Positions 26,426 to 35,501 of a stretch of 64,000 bases of DNA are shown here, piece after piece (within the stretch, counting starts at the first letter, position 1; every line of letters begins with the position of its first letter). The stretch comes from Pseudomonadota bacterium (GTDB taxonomy: Bacteria; Pseudomonadota; Gammaproteobacteria; Acidiferrobacterales; Acidiferrobacteraceae). Made by a program: the position numbers and the translations under genes. Where the stretch lies: assembly GCA_021794595.1 (NCBI GenBank), contig JAJYQN010000047.1, positions 1 to 64,000 of the forward strand, in the 5' to 3' direction. The notes beneath the pieces are model-generated. The model saw nothing but the letters and a program-made list of their open reading frames with translations. It made no database searches and was not told where the DNA came from.

Positions 26426-27847
26426 ATGAAAAATAAGTCGCTCGTCGCGGCGGCAGTGGCCGCTGTGTGTTTGGGGGGGGTGGCTCACGCCACCAACTGG
26501 TTTCAACTGCAAGGTACAGAGCCCAGCGGCGTTGCCGCCCCGGTTCACGTCTTCGGATTTATCCAACCAACCTATGAGGATGCGGGTGGTTCGGCCGTCA
26601 ATGGTCTCGTGGGTGCGGGCGCGCCCTTTAACGGCGCCATTCCTAAGTTCAATGAGGTCGCGCCCCAAGATACCTCGGCTAGCAGCTTTAATATGCTGAG
26701 GGCACGCATCGCGGTGCGCGGCACGGTGACGCCGATCAGTAATCAGATCGATTACTTTATCATGGCGGAGTTCGGCAATAACGGCTACACGAACAATGGT
26801 AACGGTTCGACCCCGCGTCTGACGGATGCGTCCGTGACCTTCAACCAAATCCCGGGCGCGCGCGTGCGCGTGGGTCTTTTTAAGACCCCGGGTCCTGAAG
26901 AGGTGCTGCAAGGCATCCCGGATTTTGATTACATCAATTTCACGAACGTAAGCCAGCAGTTGATCATGAATCAATTCGTGGGTTCGGCCTTGGCGGTTCC
27001 GGAGGCGGGCGGCGCCTATGCCGTCCAGACCGCGCCGATCACGGCCGGGCGCGATCAGGGTATCCAGGTCTTCGATTGGTTCAATAACGGTCCCTGGCAG
27101 TTCGCTTATGCGGCCATGATCGGTAACGGTGCGCCGCTTTACGCCAATACCACAACCAATAGCTCCGACTACTATGGGCGCCTGCAAGAGTCCTATATCT
27201 TCAATCACAGCAAAGGCCCGCATCAGGCCGGTGTCACGGCCTGGGTGTGGGAGCATTTGGGGCACCAAACCCTGAATGTGGATGGTCCGGTCGGCGGTGG
27301 ATTTACCCAGCAAAACTACACCTATAGGCGCGATGGTATCGGGGCGCAGTATCGCAGCGGCTTTATGACGCCGGGGGCTGTGCGGGTGACTGGCGAATTG
27401 ATGCGCGGTAGCGGTTGGATCCTCTCCCAGGCGCCGTTTTCAAGCGCTGCGGCGGGTTATACCGGTACGCAACCAGTGTGCAGCGTGAGCGCAGGGGCCA
27501 GCCCTTTGTGTACGGAGACCTTGTATCCGGGCGCCAACAACCAGGCCGCGGGCGGTTATATCGAGACCGGGGTCTTTGTGACCAAGCACTGGGATCTTGA
27601 GGCCCGCTACGACCAGTACGATCGGATGACCAATAATCCGGGCCTTGAGCGTATCTTTAAGACCACGACCCTGGGCGTTCAGTATTACATATCGCCCATG
27701 GCGCGCGTCACATTTAACTACGCGATCAACCGCATCGATATCCCCCATTTGTCGTCAGTGGGCCCGGCGGCGGCGCAAAGCAACGCCTCAGCGGTAGCGG
27801 GCGCGCGGGATAATGTGATCTCCCTGCAAACGACGTTGATGTTTTGA
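26426..27847 (+). CDS. Outer-membrane porin (OprO/OprP-like)
   Basis: The protein is 473 aa with a clear signal peptide ending VAHA (cleavage near residue 22). Repeated amphipathic strands fill the rest, with YDQYDRMTNNPG and a final strand ending TTLMF, where the C-terminal Phe is the outer-membrane insertion signal. RLTDASVTFNQIPGARVRVGLFKTPGPEE resembles the conserved helix-to-strand region of phosphate-selective porins O/P. A strong AGGAGGA ribosome site suggests abundant expression. Placement between two DsrE-like genes suggests uptake or release of a sulfur anion. Specificity is unproven. Confidence 0.85.
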   Translation: MKNKSLVAAAVAAVCLGGVAHATNWFQLQGTEPSGVAAPVHVFGFIQPTYEDAGGSAVNGLVGAGAPFNGAIPKFNEVAPQDTSASSFNMLRARIAVRGTVTPISNQIDYFIMAEFGNNGYTNNGNGSTPRLTDASVTFNQIPGARVRVGLFKTPGPEEVLQGIPDFDYINFTNVSQQLIMNQFVGSALAVPEAGGAYAVQTAPITAGRDQGIQVFDWFNNGPWQFAYAAMIGNGAPLYANTTTNSSDYYGRLQESYIFNHSKGPHQAGVTAWVWEHLGHQTLNVDGPVGGGFTQQNYTYRRDGIGAQYRSGFMTPGAVRVTGELMRGSGWILSQAPFSSAAAGYTGTQPVCSVSAGASPLCTETLYPGANNQAAGGYIETGVFVTKHWDLEARYDQYDRMTNNPGLERIFKTTTLGVQYYISPMARVTFNYAINRIDIPHLSSVGPAAAQSNASAVAGARDNVISLQTTLMF

Positions 27848-27864
27848 CCTCCAGGAGGGTGCAA

Positions 27865-28377
27865 GTGAAAAAAGGAAGATTATGGGGGGCGCTAGGCCTT
27901 CTGGCAGTGAGTGTCCCGGCGTTGGCGGTCCAGGGGGCGGCGCACTGGCATACCATCCACGTTCAGATCCCGGTGCGTTTAAGGCAGGCCAAGGTGGTCT
28001 TCAATATGGACCACCCGGTCTTTATTCCGCATACCCGGGAGCCCGTGGGGCTCTCGCAGTTGCGGATGATGTTGGCGAAGTTTAATCGTGACCACACTCG
28101 CTGGAAGATCGATGCGGTCTTTCAGGGCGCGGACGGCTATATGCTCTTGAATAACAAGGCCTATGACCGCTTCATGCATGTCCACACCGGCAACCCATAT
28201 CGGGGGCAGATCGAGGGTTTGTTCCATAAAGGGATCGATATCGAGGAGTGTGGTGTCACCATGCGCGCCCATCACTGGGGCAATAAGCAGCTCTTGCCCA
28301 ACGTGAAGGTGAACGCAGGGGCCGTGGCACGCATCATTTATCTCGAGCAACACGGTTATATCGAGGTCAATCCTTAA
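27865..28377 (+). CDS. Second exported DsrE-family protein
   Basis: The protein is 170 aa from GTG 27865, with AGGAGGG at 27853-27859 and 17 bases after the porin. A signal peptide ends near ALAVQG (about residue 24). The DsrE core includes KVVFNMDHP, a mid helix LSQLRMMLAKF, and Cys129 in IEECGVTMRAHHW, aligning with Cys108 of the first copy. An insertion of about 30 residues rich in His and Pro (HVHTGNPY and the early IPHTREP) distinguishes it. The two copies are diverged rather than recent duplicates. It ends overlapping the convergent rlmJ by four bases. Confidence 0.8.
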   Translation: MKKGRLWGALGLLAVSVPALAVQGAAHWHTIHVQIPVRLRQAKVVFNMDHPVFIPHTREPVGLSQLRMMLAKFNRDHTRWKIDAVFQGADGYMLLNNKAYDRFMHVHTGNPYRGQIEGLFHKGIDIEECGVTMRAHHWGNKQLLPNVKVNAGAVARIIYLEQHGYIEVNP

Positions 28378-29171
28378 CGGATACGGTAACGCGGTATCCC
28401 GTCTTGGGTAAGGGTCTGGGCGAGGGTCGGTACGATCTCGCCCAGTCTTTTTTTAAGCCCGAACGGGGGATTTAATATCACAAGGCCCGAGCCGTTCAGT
28501 CGGCTGCGCACATCGGCGGGCCACGTGAGGAGCTCGACGACTAGATTTTCTCCGAGCTGCGATACAACCGTGATCAGGCGATCGGCATCCCGCCTATCCT
28601 TGATCGGATACCAAATCAAATAAACCCCTTGTCGAAAACGCAAAAGAGCGGTTTTGAGGCCCTCCAGAAGCGCGCTCCGTTCCGTCACATGCTCATATGG
28701 GGGATCTACGAGAATGAGGCCGCGGCGTTCGGGCGGCGGCAGCAGGGCTTTTAAGGCGTGGTAACCGTCGCCCAGAAAGACCTGGGTGTGCTCCGCACGC
28801 AAGACCTGCTGGAGGGCGGCGTGGGCGTTGGGGGCCTGTTCCACGGCCACCAAGCGGTCATGGGGGCGTAGAAAATGGCTGGCGATCAGAGGCGAGCCTG
28901 GATAATTGCGCAGACGCGCCCCGTTATGTTGACCCACGGCGCCCATATAGGGCGCCAAGAGCGGCCATTCCTCTCGGCGCGGCCAGAGTCGCATAATGCC
29001 GCCTGTGGCCTCGCCATCGGCCTGTAGGCGATACAGGCCTTCACCGGCATGGGTATCGAGGACAAAGAGCGGTTTCGGCTTTTGGACCAAGCACGCCAGG
29101 GTTTCTATGAGCACGACGTGTTTGAGAACGTCGGCGGCGGAGCCAGCGTGAAACGCGTGTTGGTAGTTCAC
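28374..29171 (-). CDS. rlmJ: 23S rRNA (adenine(2030)-N(6))-methyltransferase
   Basis: The protein is 265 aa from GTG 29171, giving the standard VNYQHAFHAGSAADVLKHVVL start. The catalytic DPPY is in LILVDPPYEHVTER, and VLDTHAGEGLYRL is the AdoMet motif. The end is about 15 residues shorter than E. coli RlmJ. GTGA overlaps the stop of the MazG-like gene upstream, so both are translated as a coupled pair. Confidence 0.95.
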   Translation of the reverse strand: MNYQHAFHAGSAADVLKHVVLIETLACLVQKPKPLFVLDTHAGEGLYRLQADGEATGGIMRLWPRREEWPLLAPYMGAVGQHNGARLRNYPGSPLIASHFLRPHDRLVAVEQAPNAHAALQQVLRAEHTQVFLGDGYHALKALLPPPERRGLILVDPPYEHVTERSALLEGLKTALLRFRQGVYLIWYPIKDRRDADRLITVVSQLGENLVVELLTWPADVRSRLNGSGLVILNPPFGLKKRLGEIVPTLAQTLTQDGIPRYRIR

Positions 29172-29518
29172 GTGTAGTCCGTGTACTTGCGAGAGCTCCC
29201 CCGAACCTTGTCGGCCGGGTATTTCACGGCGTTTTTCTCGATCTTGTCCCAAGCCGCTTTTTCGAGATTGATACCGAGTTGGTCTGCGAATCGGATCAGG
29301 TACAAGAGCACGTCTGCGGCCTCCTCGCTGAGGGCCTGGTGCTGGGGCCGGGATAGCGTACGAGTCTCCTCTTCAGTGAGCCACTGGAGGGGCTCTACGA
29401 GTTCGCCGGCCTCGACAATGAGCGCCATGGCCAGGTTCTTCGGGGAGTGGAACTGCTCCCAGTCACGCTCTTTGGCAAACTCGGCCAGGCGTTTTTTGAG
29501 ATCATCAAAGCAACTCAT
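29168..29518 (-). CDS. MazG-like nucleotide pyrophosphohydrolase
   Basis: The protein is 116 aa from ATG 29518 with AGGAGA seven bases upstream. A single MazG domain carries the metal motif E-A-G-E-L then E-E-A-A-D (EExxE...ExxD type), followed by VLLYLIRFADQLGINLEKA and KYPADK. This matches the dCTPase/RS21-C6-type small MazG family, which clears non-canonical dNTPs. The operon pairs it with rlmJ. Confidence 0.92.
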   Translation of the reverse strand: MSCFDDLKKRLAEFAKERDWEQFHSPKNLAMALIVEAGELVEPLQWLTEEETRTLSRPQHQALSEEAADVLLYLIRFADQLGINLEKAAWDKIEKNAVKYPADKVRGSSRKYTDYT

Positions 29519-29649
29519 AGGGTCTCTCCTGCCCTGTGCCAAGCGCAGGACGCGGTATAAAAAGGGGCTTGTCAGTTTCGACCCCTAGTCTAACGAATTT
29601 TCGAACATCCGTCTGGTCGGCGATGTCGTGGCCTCTCATTTCAGACGAT

Positions 29650-30263
29650 TCCAGTCCTTAGGGAGTGGTTCGAGATGCCGCAACTTTGATGCGAACGCAC
29701 AAGGTCTTCGGCGCGTAGAACACGGAGCCCTGGCCACGCTTGCGCTGTTCTTGGCGACCAAAATGCGCAAAGCGCAAGAGCTCGGTGCGGGTGGTTTGCA
29801 GCGTAATCCGATGCGAGCGGCGGTGACTCCCCGCATGTGTATCCATGCCCTGCGCGTGTGACGGCCTGACCCGGGGTTGCCACCTGGTGATGGTTCGGTT
29901 GGCCGGAAAGCCACGATGCACCAAGCGTGCGCCGGCTCTCGGTATGCGTGATGGGACGTACAACTCGTCATCGCGCCCTCGATCTCGGCGCAACTCATGC
30001 GACCTAGCCATGGAGAGCGCAGCGAGCGTAGCAGATGTTCGGCGCCACGCCGGTCGGCGGCCTTGGTGAGCCGTGAGATCGACACGTACTCCATGAGCCA
30101 GTAACCGGAGTGTGGCAGGCGCCCATAAAAAAGCGCATGCCGTCTGATCATTGCCGTCTCCGAACGGGTCGTCATACACCGGCATACCGTGCAACAGGAT
30201 GGCGCGGATTACCGGCTAAATAGACGGCTTGCCGTCGATTGCGTTGGCGAAGGTGCAGAGCGG
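29650..30263 (-). pseudogene. Decayed Fic-family gene
   Basis: Read on the minus strand, PLCTFANAIDGKPSI, then an in-frame TAG (30216-30218), then PVIRAILLHGMPVYDDPFGDGND follow the Fic core in one frame. The active-site histidine of HPFGDGNGR is replaced by Asp. The match continues in a shifted frame as ALFYGRLPHSGYWLMEYVSIS. It returns to the first frame near the end as RITLQTTRTELLRFAHFG and EQRKRGQGSVFYAPK, the winged helix of Fic proteins. At least one stop and two frameshifts make it non-functional. Intact relatives AMPylate proteins. Confidence 0.8.
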
Positions 30264-30410
30264 TCATAGCCTCTTGGGCCGTCACGCCGCTGACTTCGCG
30301 GTTGAGGAAGCAAAACGAATTTTACGAAATCGATCCCCCATACCACGTTCTCTTTTGATTGCGTGGCACACCACACCCTTCGCTTGAGGGTTATTTACAA
30401 AGCCTCGTCG

Positions 30411-31208
30411 TCACAAGGACAGCTGATGGATTTGTTTCCAGGCAATATAAATTCCCACGATAGCGATAATGGCGACAAAAATCGAATTGAGCGCGCCTTT
30501 TTTGGTTTTGTCTAAATAGCCCGCCAAAATCGACCCAAAATAACCGCTGACAATGCCCCCGGTCAGCAATATCAGCACGAGCCACCAATTGACAAGGCCA
30601 GATATCGCGTAGCTTGCTGCTCCGGTCCCCGCGAAGATCGTAATTGCGGCGAGCGACGAGCCAATGGCATCGATGATGGATAAGCCATTGGCCCATATGA
30701 GACTGGGGACTATCAAAAACCCTCCACCCACCCCAAAAAATCCTGAAAGTGCGCCGACGCCGAAACCCGATCCTAAAGACGCCGATACGCGCCTGATGCC
30801 GCTATCCGACGACACGGCGGGAACTTTCTCCCGGTTTCGCCACATCTGGTACGCGATCCACAGCATCAGCAGGCCAAACAAAAATAACAGGTCCTGACCG
30901 TTCATCATTTTCCCGAGATGGGCGCCTAGCAATGCCCCGAAAACGCCGGCGACTGTAAAAAACGTTATGGCGCGCCATCGGACATGGTCGCAACGGGCGT
31001 GGGTGTAGCAATTTGTCAAGGCGTTGATCGTGACCACGGCGGCTGTGGTACCCACGGCTACGTGGACATTTTTTATGCCCACGAGATAGACTAGAAGCGG
31101 CACTGCCAATATTCCCGCTCCACTACCGATCAGGCCCAACGTAAAACCGATCAAAGTTCCCGATACAACACCAAGAATCACCTGGTTAGTTGTCAATGCC
31201 ATGATCAT
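30411..31208 (-). CDS. TauE/SafE-family sulfite/organosulfonate exporter
   Basis: The protein is 265 aa from ATG 31208 (GAGG seven bases upstream); ATG 31202 is an alternative. About eight membrane helices are arranged as two repeats, each with the family motif: GLIGSGAGILAVPLLVYLVG early and SGFFGVGGGFLIVPSLIWANG in the middle. TauE/SafE proteins export sulfite or small sulfonates. It follows the PHP/DUF3604-like gene in the same direction, 212 bases away. AT-richer codons than the flanking core genes fit acquisition by transfer. Confidence 0.88.
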   Translation of the reverse strand: MIMALTTNQVILGVVSGTLIGFTLGLIGSGAGILAVPLLVYLVGIKNVHVAVGTTAAVVTINALTNCYTHARCDHVRWRAITFFTVAGVFGALLGAHLGKMMNGQDLLFLFGLLMLWIAYQMWRNREKVPAVSSDSGIRRVSASLGSGFGVGALSGFFGVGGGFLIVPSLIWANGLSIIDAIGSSLAAITIFAGTGAASYAISGLVNWWLVLILLTGGIVSGYFGSILAGYLDKTKKGALNSIFVAIIAIVGIYIAWKQIHQLSL

Positions 31209-31420
31209 GGGGGTGCCTCGCTGGTGATACTGCCTTAAGAACCACGTAAACCCGGTGGATAATGGCCCTGCTTGACCGCATTCCGCGTTGTTTTCCCTAA
31301 AGGGTAGGCTCGCCACGCCGCCACGGGTCGCTTGTGTCGGTCGCGGCGCGGTTTAGCGGGAACTGGCAGCGCTGGCGCATGCGACTGTCCCTGAGCCATG
31401 GCTCGCCCTGGTCCTTATCG

Positions 31421-33808
31421 TCAAGTAAAAGTAATAAACATCGCTGACGTCCAGACCTTGGCATCGTCCACCTGACGAGCAAATAGGTACACAGGACGGA
31501 AACCATGCGGTCCATTTTCTGGGGATATAGAGATTTCCCCGGATACATCACGTGGTGCCGGTGTTTCACTCATGCGCTCTAGGGCAATGAACATGTCGAT
31601 GCCAGGTAAATCTTTGCGCATACGGGCGTTGTCGAGGAGCTCTTGTCCAGAAATATCCCAGTTCACGGTCGGGCAATGAACAAATGGGTTGCCTTTAAGT
31701 GGATCCCCAAGCTTCACGTATCCGTCTATGGTGCAGGAAATGTGTATAGTCGCGTTTCTCAGGTTCGAAATATCCATTTCAATTGTATCCGCGTCGCCGT
31801 AGGTGTCGCTTTTAAAGCCAATTTCGGTGCTGCTTTCTCGCCAGCATGTCTCCTCGATATGCTCAAACCCGCGCGGGGTGAAACCGTTTATTACGCCATT
31901 TTTTATAGTAACAAGGCCTTTCCAGTCAGCGCTTCTATAACGGTCCTTTACGCGTGCACCGCCCCAGCGTAGCCGAATCCTTCGTGACGAGTAGCCAAGC
32001 TCTTTTTGAATGTCTCGTTGCCATATGGGGCCTGTATGATCATAGGCGACGAGTTCGTCCCAGCCGCAATCACCGAGAAAACGATAGGCGACCTGGGTAG
32101 GTCCTTTATGGGTAAACTCATCCCCCTGAATATATTGACCACAGCGTGCCAGCCCCACGGTTCGCTCGCCCGTGGTGGCAAAGGTATGACGTGCCCGCAA
32201 AGCTTTGGCCACTTCTACGCGGTTGAGGGCCGGAGTCAATACGCCCGAGATTCCGCCCTTGGTGCCGAATACGGCGGTCCCTGGAACCCCGCCACCGCAT
32301 CGACCACGATGCTCGTCACCCGCCATCGAAGCGCCCAATTTATAGCCCCGTTCTATCGCTTCCTGATAAAGCCAACCAAAGTGTCCCCACGACGATCCAA
32401 TCTCAATGAGGCGTTCCAGCGCGGGGTAGTGCCAATCAAGAATGCAACGACGGCCGCCTACATGGGGAATGAGAAGGTGACCTTCTGGATCTTTGGCGTA
32501 GGCCGTCCAAAGTTCCTCCAGTGGCCACGCCCCCGGCTGAATTTGGGCGGTGGCGCCCATGTCCTCGTTCCACTCAAACGAACGCACATGCTCCCCGGTC
32601 AAGAGGTAGGGAAATTCCGGTACCTGCCCATGAAGAAATACGACGTTATGGTCGCCACCGGCACAAGAGCTTCCGCACCACTCGGTGCCGGGGAATGCGA
32701 TGAACACGTCGTCTTTGTTAATGGCGTGGATGAGTTCAACCGTCCGGTCCCATTTGTCTTTAGTAATATTGAAGTCATTATGGGAGAACGCAAGGATATC
32801 GAGCCCAGATACGTCGCGACCGTACGTAAGATTGTAGGTGGTGCTGTTTGTCCCAATGGTGTCTTCTGAGTGGACGTGGAGGTCGCAATAGTACATGCGC
32901 GGTGCGTAGAAAAGCTTGTCGACGGTTATGTAAAATACCTTTGGCGGCACGCGGTGGTGCTCGGTTAACTGGGCAGTGACGACAAGTTCGCCAGGCTTGT
33001 CCGTGGGTAGGTCATCGATGAGAAGAAGCGCCCAGCCGTTGGCGGCCAGAAACCCATGCGTTTCATACACAAAGACGCCGTCGAGTGTAGCGGTAATGGA
33101 GACCTTTTCCGGCTGATTCCAACATGTATTACCCCATACGTCTTCCGCCCGTACCCGTAATGGGCAATGCTCTCCTAATCGTACGACGCGCGACGCGCCG
33201 ACAACAAGTTGCGCGGGCTCGCCTGGCACAACCTGTATGACGACGTCGTTCGGTACCGTGGCGGCACGTGAAGTACCTAGGGGATCGACGTAACAGCGAA
33301 TACGAAAATTCTGTTCAACGAATGTCTGTACGCGCGTCCCGGGACCCCCGTGGCGCCGGTCCCCGAGCCTTACGATGATGTGGTCGCCGGCCTTAAGGTA
33401 GCCATCGATTGTGTCGACAATGACGGCTTTCTGAAACGGACGTTCGTGGCCTTTTTGGTCAAAACGCACCTTGAGGCTTTGAACAGTTGCCGAGCTTTGG
33501 CCGGAAACTAACGGACCCGCTTGGTATTCGGCAGAAATATAGTTGGCGCCTTTGGGGTCCACAACCTGGAAAAGAGCCCAATCTGAATAGAAACGAAAGG
33601 TTGCTTTAAACCAGGAACCATCGGCCATTCCTGATGCGCCAAGTTCGTAATCCAGGATAATCTCCTGCCAAGACCCGGCGACGATGCTGTCGACATTGCA
33701 TGTCACGTTCCCCAAAAATGGCATATCCTTGGTCTTAGCGTATAGCCCTTGGGGTGCCGTGTAGGCGCCTAGCAGCGCCTTGAGCTCACTTTCGGTTTTT
33801 TTTTCCAT
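31421..33808 (-). CDS. Large PHP/DUF3604-like putative metallophosphoesterase
   Basis: The protein is 795 aa from ATG 33808, chosen because AGGAG stands six bases upstream; a GTG seven codons earlier is weaker. An N-terminal half of beta-sandwich type (about 1-300) precedes a PHP-like metal centre: DLHVHS (309-314), SHND (342-345), GTEW (374-377), GGDHNVVF (384-391), HVGGR (449-453) and GDEHRGR (497-503). DUF3604 proteins share this order. A C-terminal beta region (about 560-795) completes it. No signal peptide is seen. The substrate is unknown; the TauE-like neighbour hints at sulfonate or phosphonate chemistry, but this is inference. Confidence 0.7.
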   Translation of the reverse strand: MEKKTESELKALLGAYTAPQGLYAKTKDMPFLGNVTCNVDSIVAGSWQEIILDYELGASGMADGSWFKATFRFYSDWALFQVVDPKGANYISAEYQAGPLVSGQSSATVQSLKVRFDQKGHERPFQKAVIVDTIDGYLKAGDHIIVRLGDRRHGGPGTRVQTFVEQNFRIRCYVDPLGTSRAATVPNDVVIQVVPGEPAQLVVGASRVVRLGEHCPLRVRAEDVWGNTCWNQPEKVSITATLDGVFVYETHGFLAANGWALLLIDDLPTDKPGELVVTAQLTEHHRVPPKVFYITVDKLFYAPRMYYCDLHVHSEDTIGTNSTTYNLTYGRDVSGLDILAFSHNDFNITKDKWDRTVELIHAINKDDVFIAFPGTEWCGSSCAGGDHNVVFLHGQVPEFPYLLTGEHVRSFEWNEDMGATAQIQPGAWPLEELWTAYAKDPEGHLLIPHVGGRRCILDWHYPALERLIEIGSSWGHFGWLYQEAIERGYKLGASMAGDEHRGRCGGGVPGTAVFGTKGGISGVLTPALNRVEVAKALRARHTFATTGERTVGLARCGQYIQGDEFTHKGPTQVAYRFLGDCGWDELVAYDHTGPIWQRDIQKELGYSSRRIRLRWGGARVKDRYRSADWKGLVTIKNGVINGFTPRGFEHIEETCWRESSTEIGFKSDTYGDADTIEMDISNLRNATIHISCTIDGYVKLGDPLKGNPFVHCPTVNWDISGQELLDNARMRKDLPGIDMFIALERMSETPAPRDVSGEISISPENGPHGFRPVYLFARQVDDAKVWTSAMFITFT

Positions 33809-34258
33809 AAGTTGCTCCTGTGTTGCCACGCAGTTTGGGAAACGTGTTTATGATGGTATACGCAACGATAGGGGTCAGAATGTCGCGGGGCCGACAAATG
33901 CGGAATCCTGTCGGGGATAGAGGTCGCATCGAGATATGTCGACCAAAATACGGAAGAAGGGTTTTGATCATGAGCATGGGGCGATTGGTAGCATGGAGTA
34001 AGCGAAGCCATGCGCTGGACCTCAGGGACCGGGGTGTCGCAAAACGAGCGCACAGGCCTAGGTCTGCAGGCTGGCGTGGGGGGTTCCTATTGGCAAGCAA
34101 ATGCTTACTTACTAATAGTCAGTCTTTTGCCAGACCTCGAAATGACGCAGCCTCGTGATCGTACGGCATGTGGGGGCGGTAAGCTGGCCGAATACGAGGC
34201 TCAAACGACCGCCCTGTGTGCGGCCCTTTACTAACCAGATAACGGCAGGAGGTGAAGA
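33809..34258. other. 450-bp intergenic region between DUF3604-like and Crp/Fnr-like genes
   Basis: The two flanking genes are divergent, so both promoters should lie here. Short open frames on both strands resemble no protein I know. The part next to the DUF3604-like gene is AT-rich, and TATACC/ATAAAC-like -10 candidates can be read on the minus strand at about 33850-33865. I see no clear Crp/Fnr palindrome (TTGAT-N4-ATCAA or TGTGA-N6-TCACA). Confidence 0.4.
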
Positions 34259-34963
34259 ATGCTCCGCCATGACAGCACGACCCTTACCAGCCATGATCCG
34301 CTGTTGACAGCACCGTCGAACGTCCTGGAGCAGGTTGATAAGTGCGACCTTCAGGACCTACTGGCGGCTGGTAAAGTCCGACAATACTCGAGGGGCGAGT
34401 ACATTTTTTCCGCCGGCGATTCAAGTGACAACGTGTATTTTTTACAGAGCGGTCAGATCAAGGTTTTTCAGATAACCGCCGAAGGTCGCCAAATTATTCT
34501 ATGGTTTTGTTTCTGTGGCGAGGTGTTTGGTTTGGCAGAGGCGGTCCACGGTAGTGGACGGATATTGAGCGCACAGGCCTGCGAAAGCTGCGCTGTCTTA
34601 TGCGTGCCTCGGAAGGAGTTCAATGCGTATGCGGAAAAGCATGGACGTGCCGCCTTGGTCATGATGCGTGTGCTTGCCTGTCGTGCACGGGTGTTGGGCG
34701 ATATGCTCGTGAATCTTGTCAACGATGATGTGAATACCCGCATTACCAAGCTTATATTGCGGCTGAGCGCCCTTTACGGGATACGAACTGGAAATGAGGT
34801 TCACCTCAATATACGTATGACTCACCAGGAAATCGCCGATATGGTGGGAAGTAGTCGGCAGACTGTCACGAAGATTCTCGGGCAGTTACAAGGTAACGGG
34901 TTACTGAGCATCCGCAATCACCGGATTCGTATTCACAGCCCAGAGCTTATGCCAGAATTATGA
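34259..34963 (+). CDS. Crp/Fnr-family transcription regulator
   Basis: The protein is 234 aa. The cyclic-nucleotide-like beta roll spans about 20-140 (YSRGEYIFSAGDSSDNVYFLQSGQIKVF), followed by the dimer helix and a winged helix-turn-helix with MTHQEIADMVGSSRQTVTKIL at 187-207. There are seven cysteines (29, 84, 86, 108, 111, 115, 141). They lack the N-terminal FNR spacing, but C84/C86 and C108/C111/C115 lie in adjacent strands and could sense redox or bind a cofactor. AGGAGGTGA precedes ATG. Divergent from the DUF3604-like gene, so a likely local regulator of it. Confidence 0.93.
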   Translation: MLRHDSTTLTSHDPLLTAPSNVLEQVDKCDLQDLLAAGKVRQYSRGEYIFSAGDSSDNVYFLQSGQIKVFQITAEGRQIILWFCFCGEVFGLAEAVHGSGRILSAQACESCAVLCVPRKEFNAYAEKHGRAALVMMRVLACRARVLGDMLVNLVNDDVNTRITKLILRLSALYGIRTGNEVHLNIRMTHQEIADMVGSSRQTVTKILGQLQGNGLLSIRNHRIRIHSPELMPEL

Positions 34964-35501
34964 AACGGCGTGCGGGTTCCTATAGTCGATTTAAATAAGA
35001 TCAAAACGGTGACGAGACAGACTTTTCGTAACCGCTGTGATGGGGGAATGGTCTTGCTTTGATCAAGCCCGATCTCTGGCGATTCTTTGTACCATAGAAT
35101 TCGACCGCCGTGTCGTTGGTGCCACCTAGGTCGATCGCGAACTCTAGGGTGGCACCCGAGAATACGATGGAAACGAATCGAGGCGCATCAATCCCCCGAG
35201 CGGGGCGGTCAGGGAGCGGCTCGATAGTCGTCCGAAATTACGGGGGCGGAGTTCGGGTCTCATGGCGCCGGCCGGCTTTTCTGGGGAGCCGGCGACAGCA
35301 GGAAGGCGCGAGCCGTCGGTCGCTCCGGCGAGGCCCCGCGGCTCGGATCACCGGCGACTCCCCGAGCGACTTGTCGGAGTCGATTTGCGTATAGTCGAGC
35401 CTCTTTGTGACCAAGAGGCGAGACGAATGGACCACGATCCAGCCAGAGGCTCAGGTCACTTTTGAATCGCTCGAGACGTGAAATCATTGAGGTTTTGAAC
35501 C
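34964..35501. other. 538-bp intergenic region, no convincing gene
   Basis: Open frames here are short and resemble no known protein. The first part holds an isolated TTGATCAA palindrome near 35060 and the GGTGCCACC inverted repeat (35118-35156). The second part is GC-rich with several partial repeats around CCGGC. It may be a decayed gene or old insertion scar; I could not identify which. Confidence 0.35.
35118..35156. repeat. Inverted repeat GGTGCCACC / GGTGGCACC
   Basis: Nine-base perfect arms (35118-35126 and 35148-35156), extendable by TA/TA after a single bulged C, enclose 21 bases. There is no T-tract after it and no adjacent gene end, so a simple terminator is unlikely. It could be a remnant of a mobile element end or a protein-binding palindrome. 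Confidence 0.4.

Noticed and set aside
33820-34234. Open plus-strand frames between the DUF3604-like and Crp/Fnr-like genes
   Set aside because: Short, no ribosome site with matching start, no recognisable product; the region is better explained as divergent promoters.
35050-35075. TTGATCAA palindrome as an FNR box
   Set aside because: The two half sites abut with no four-base spacer and the next gene start is over 400 bases away.
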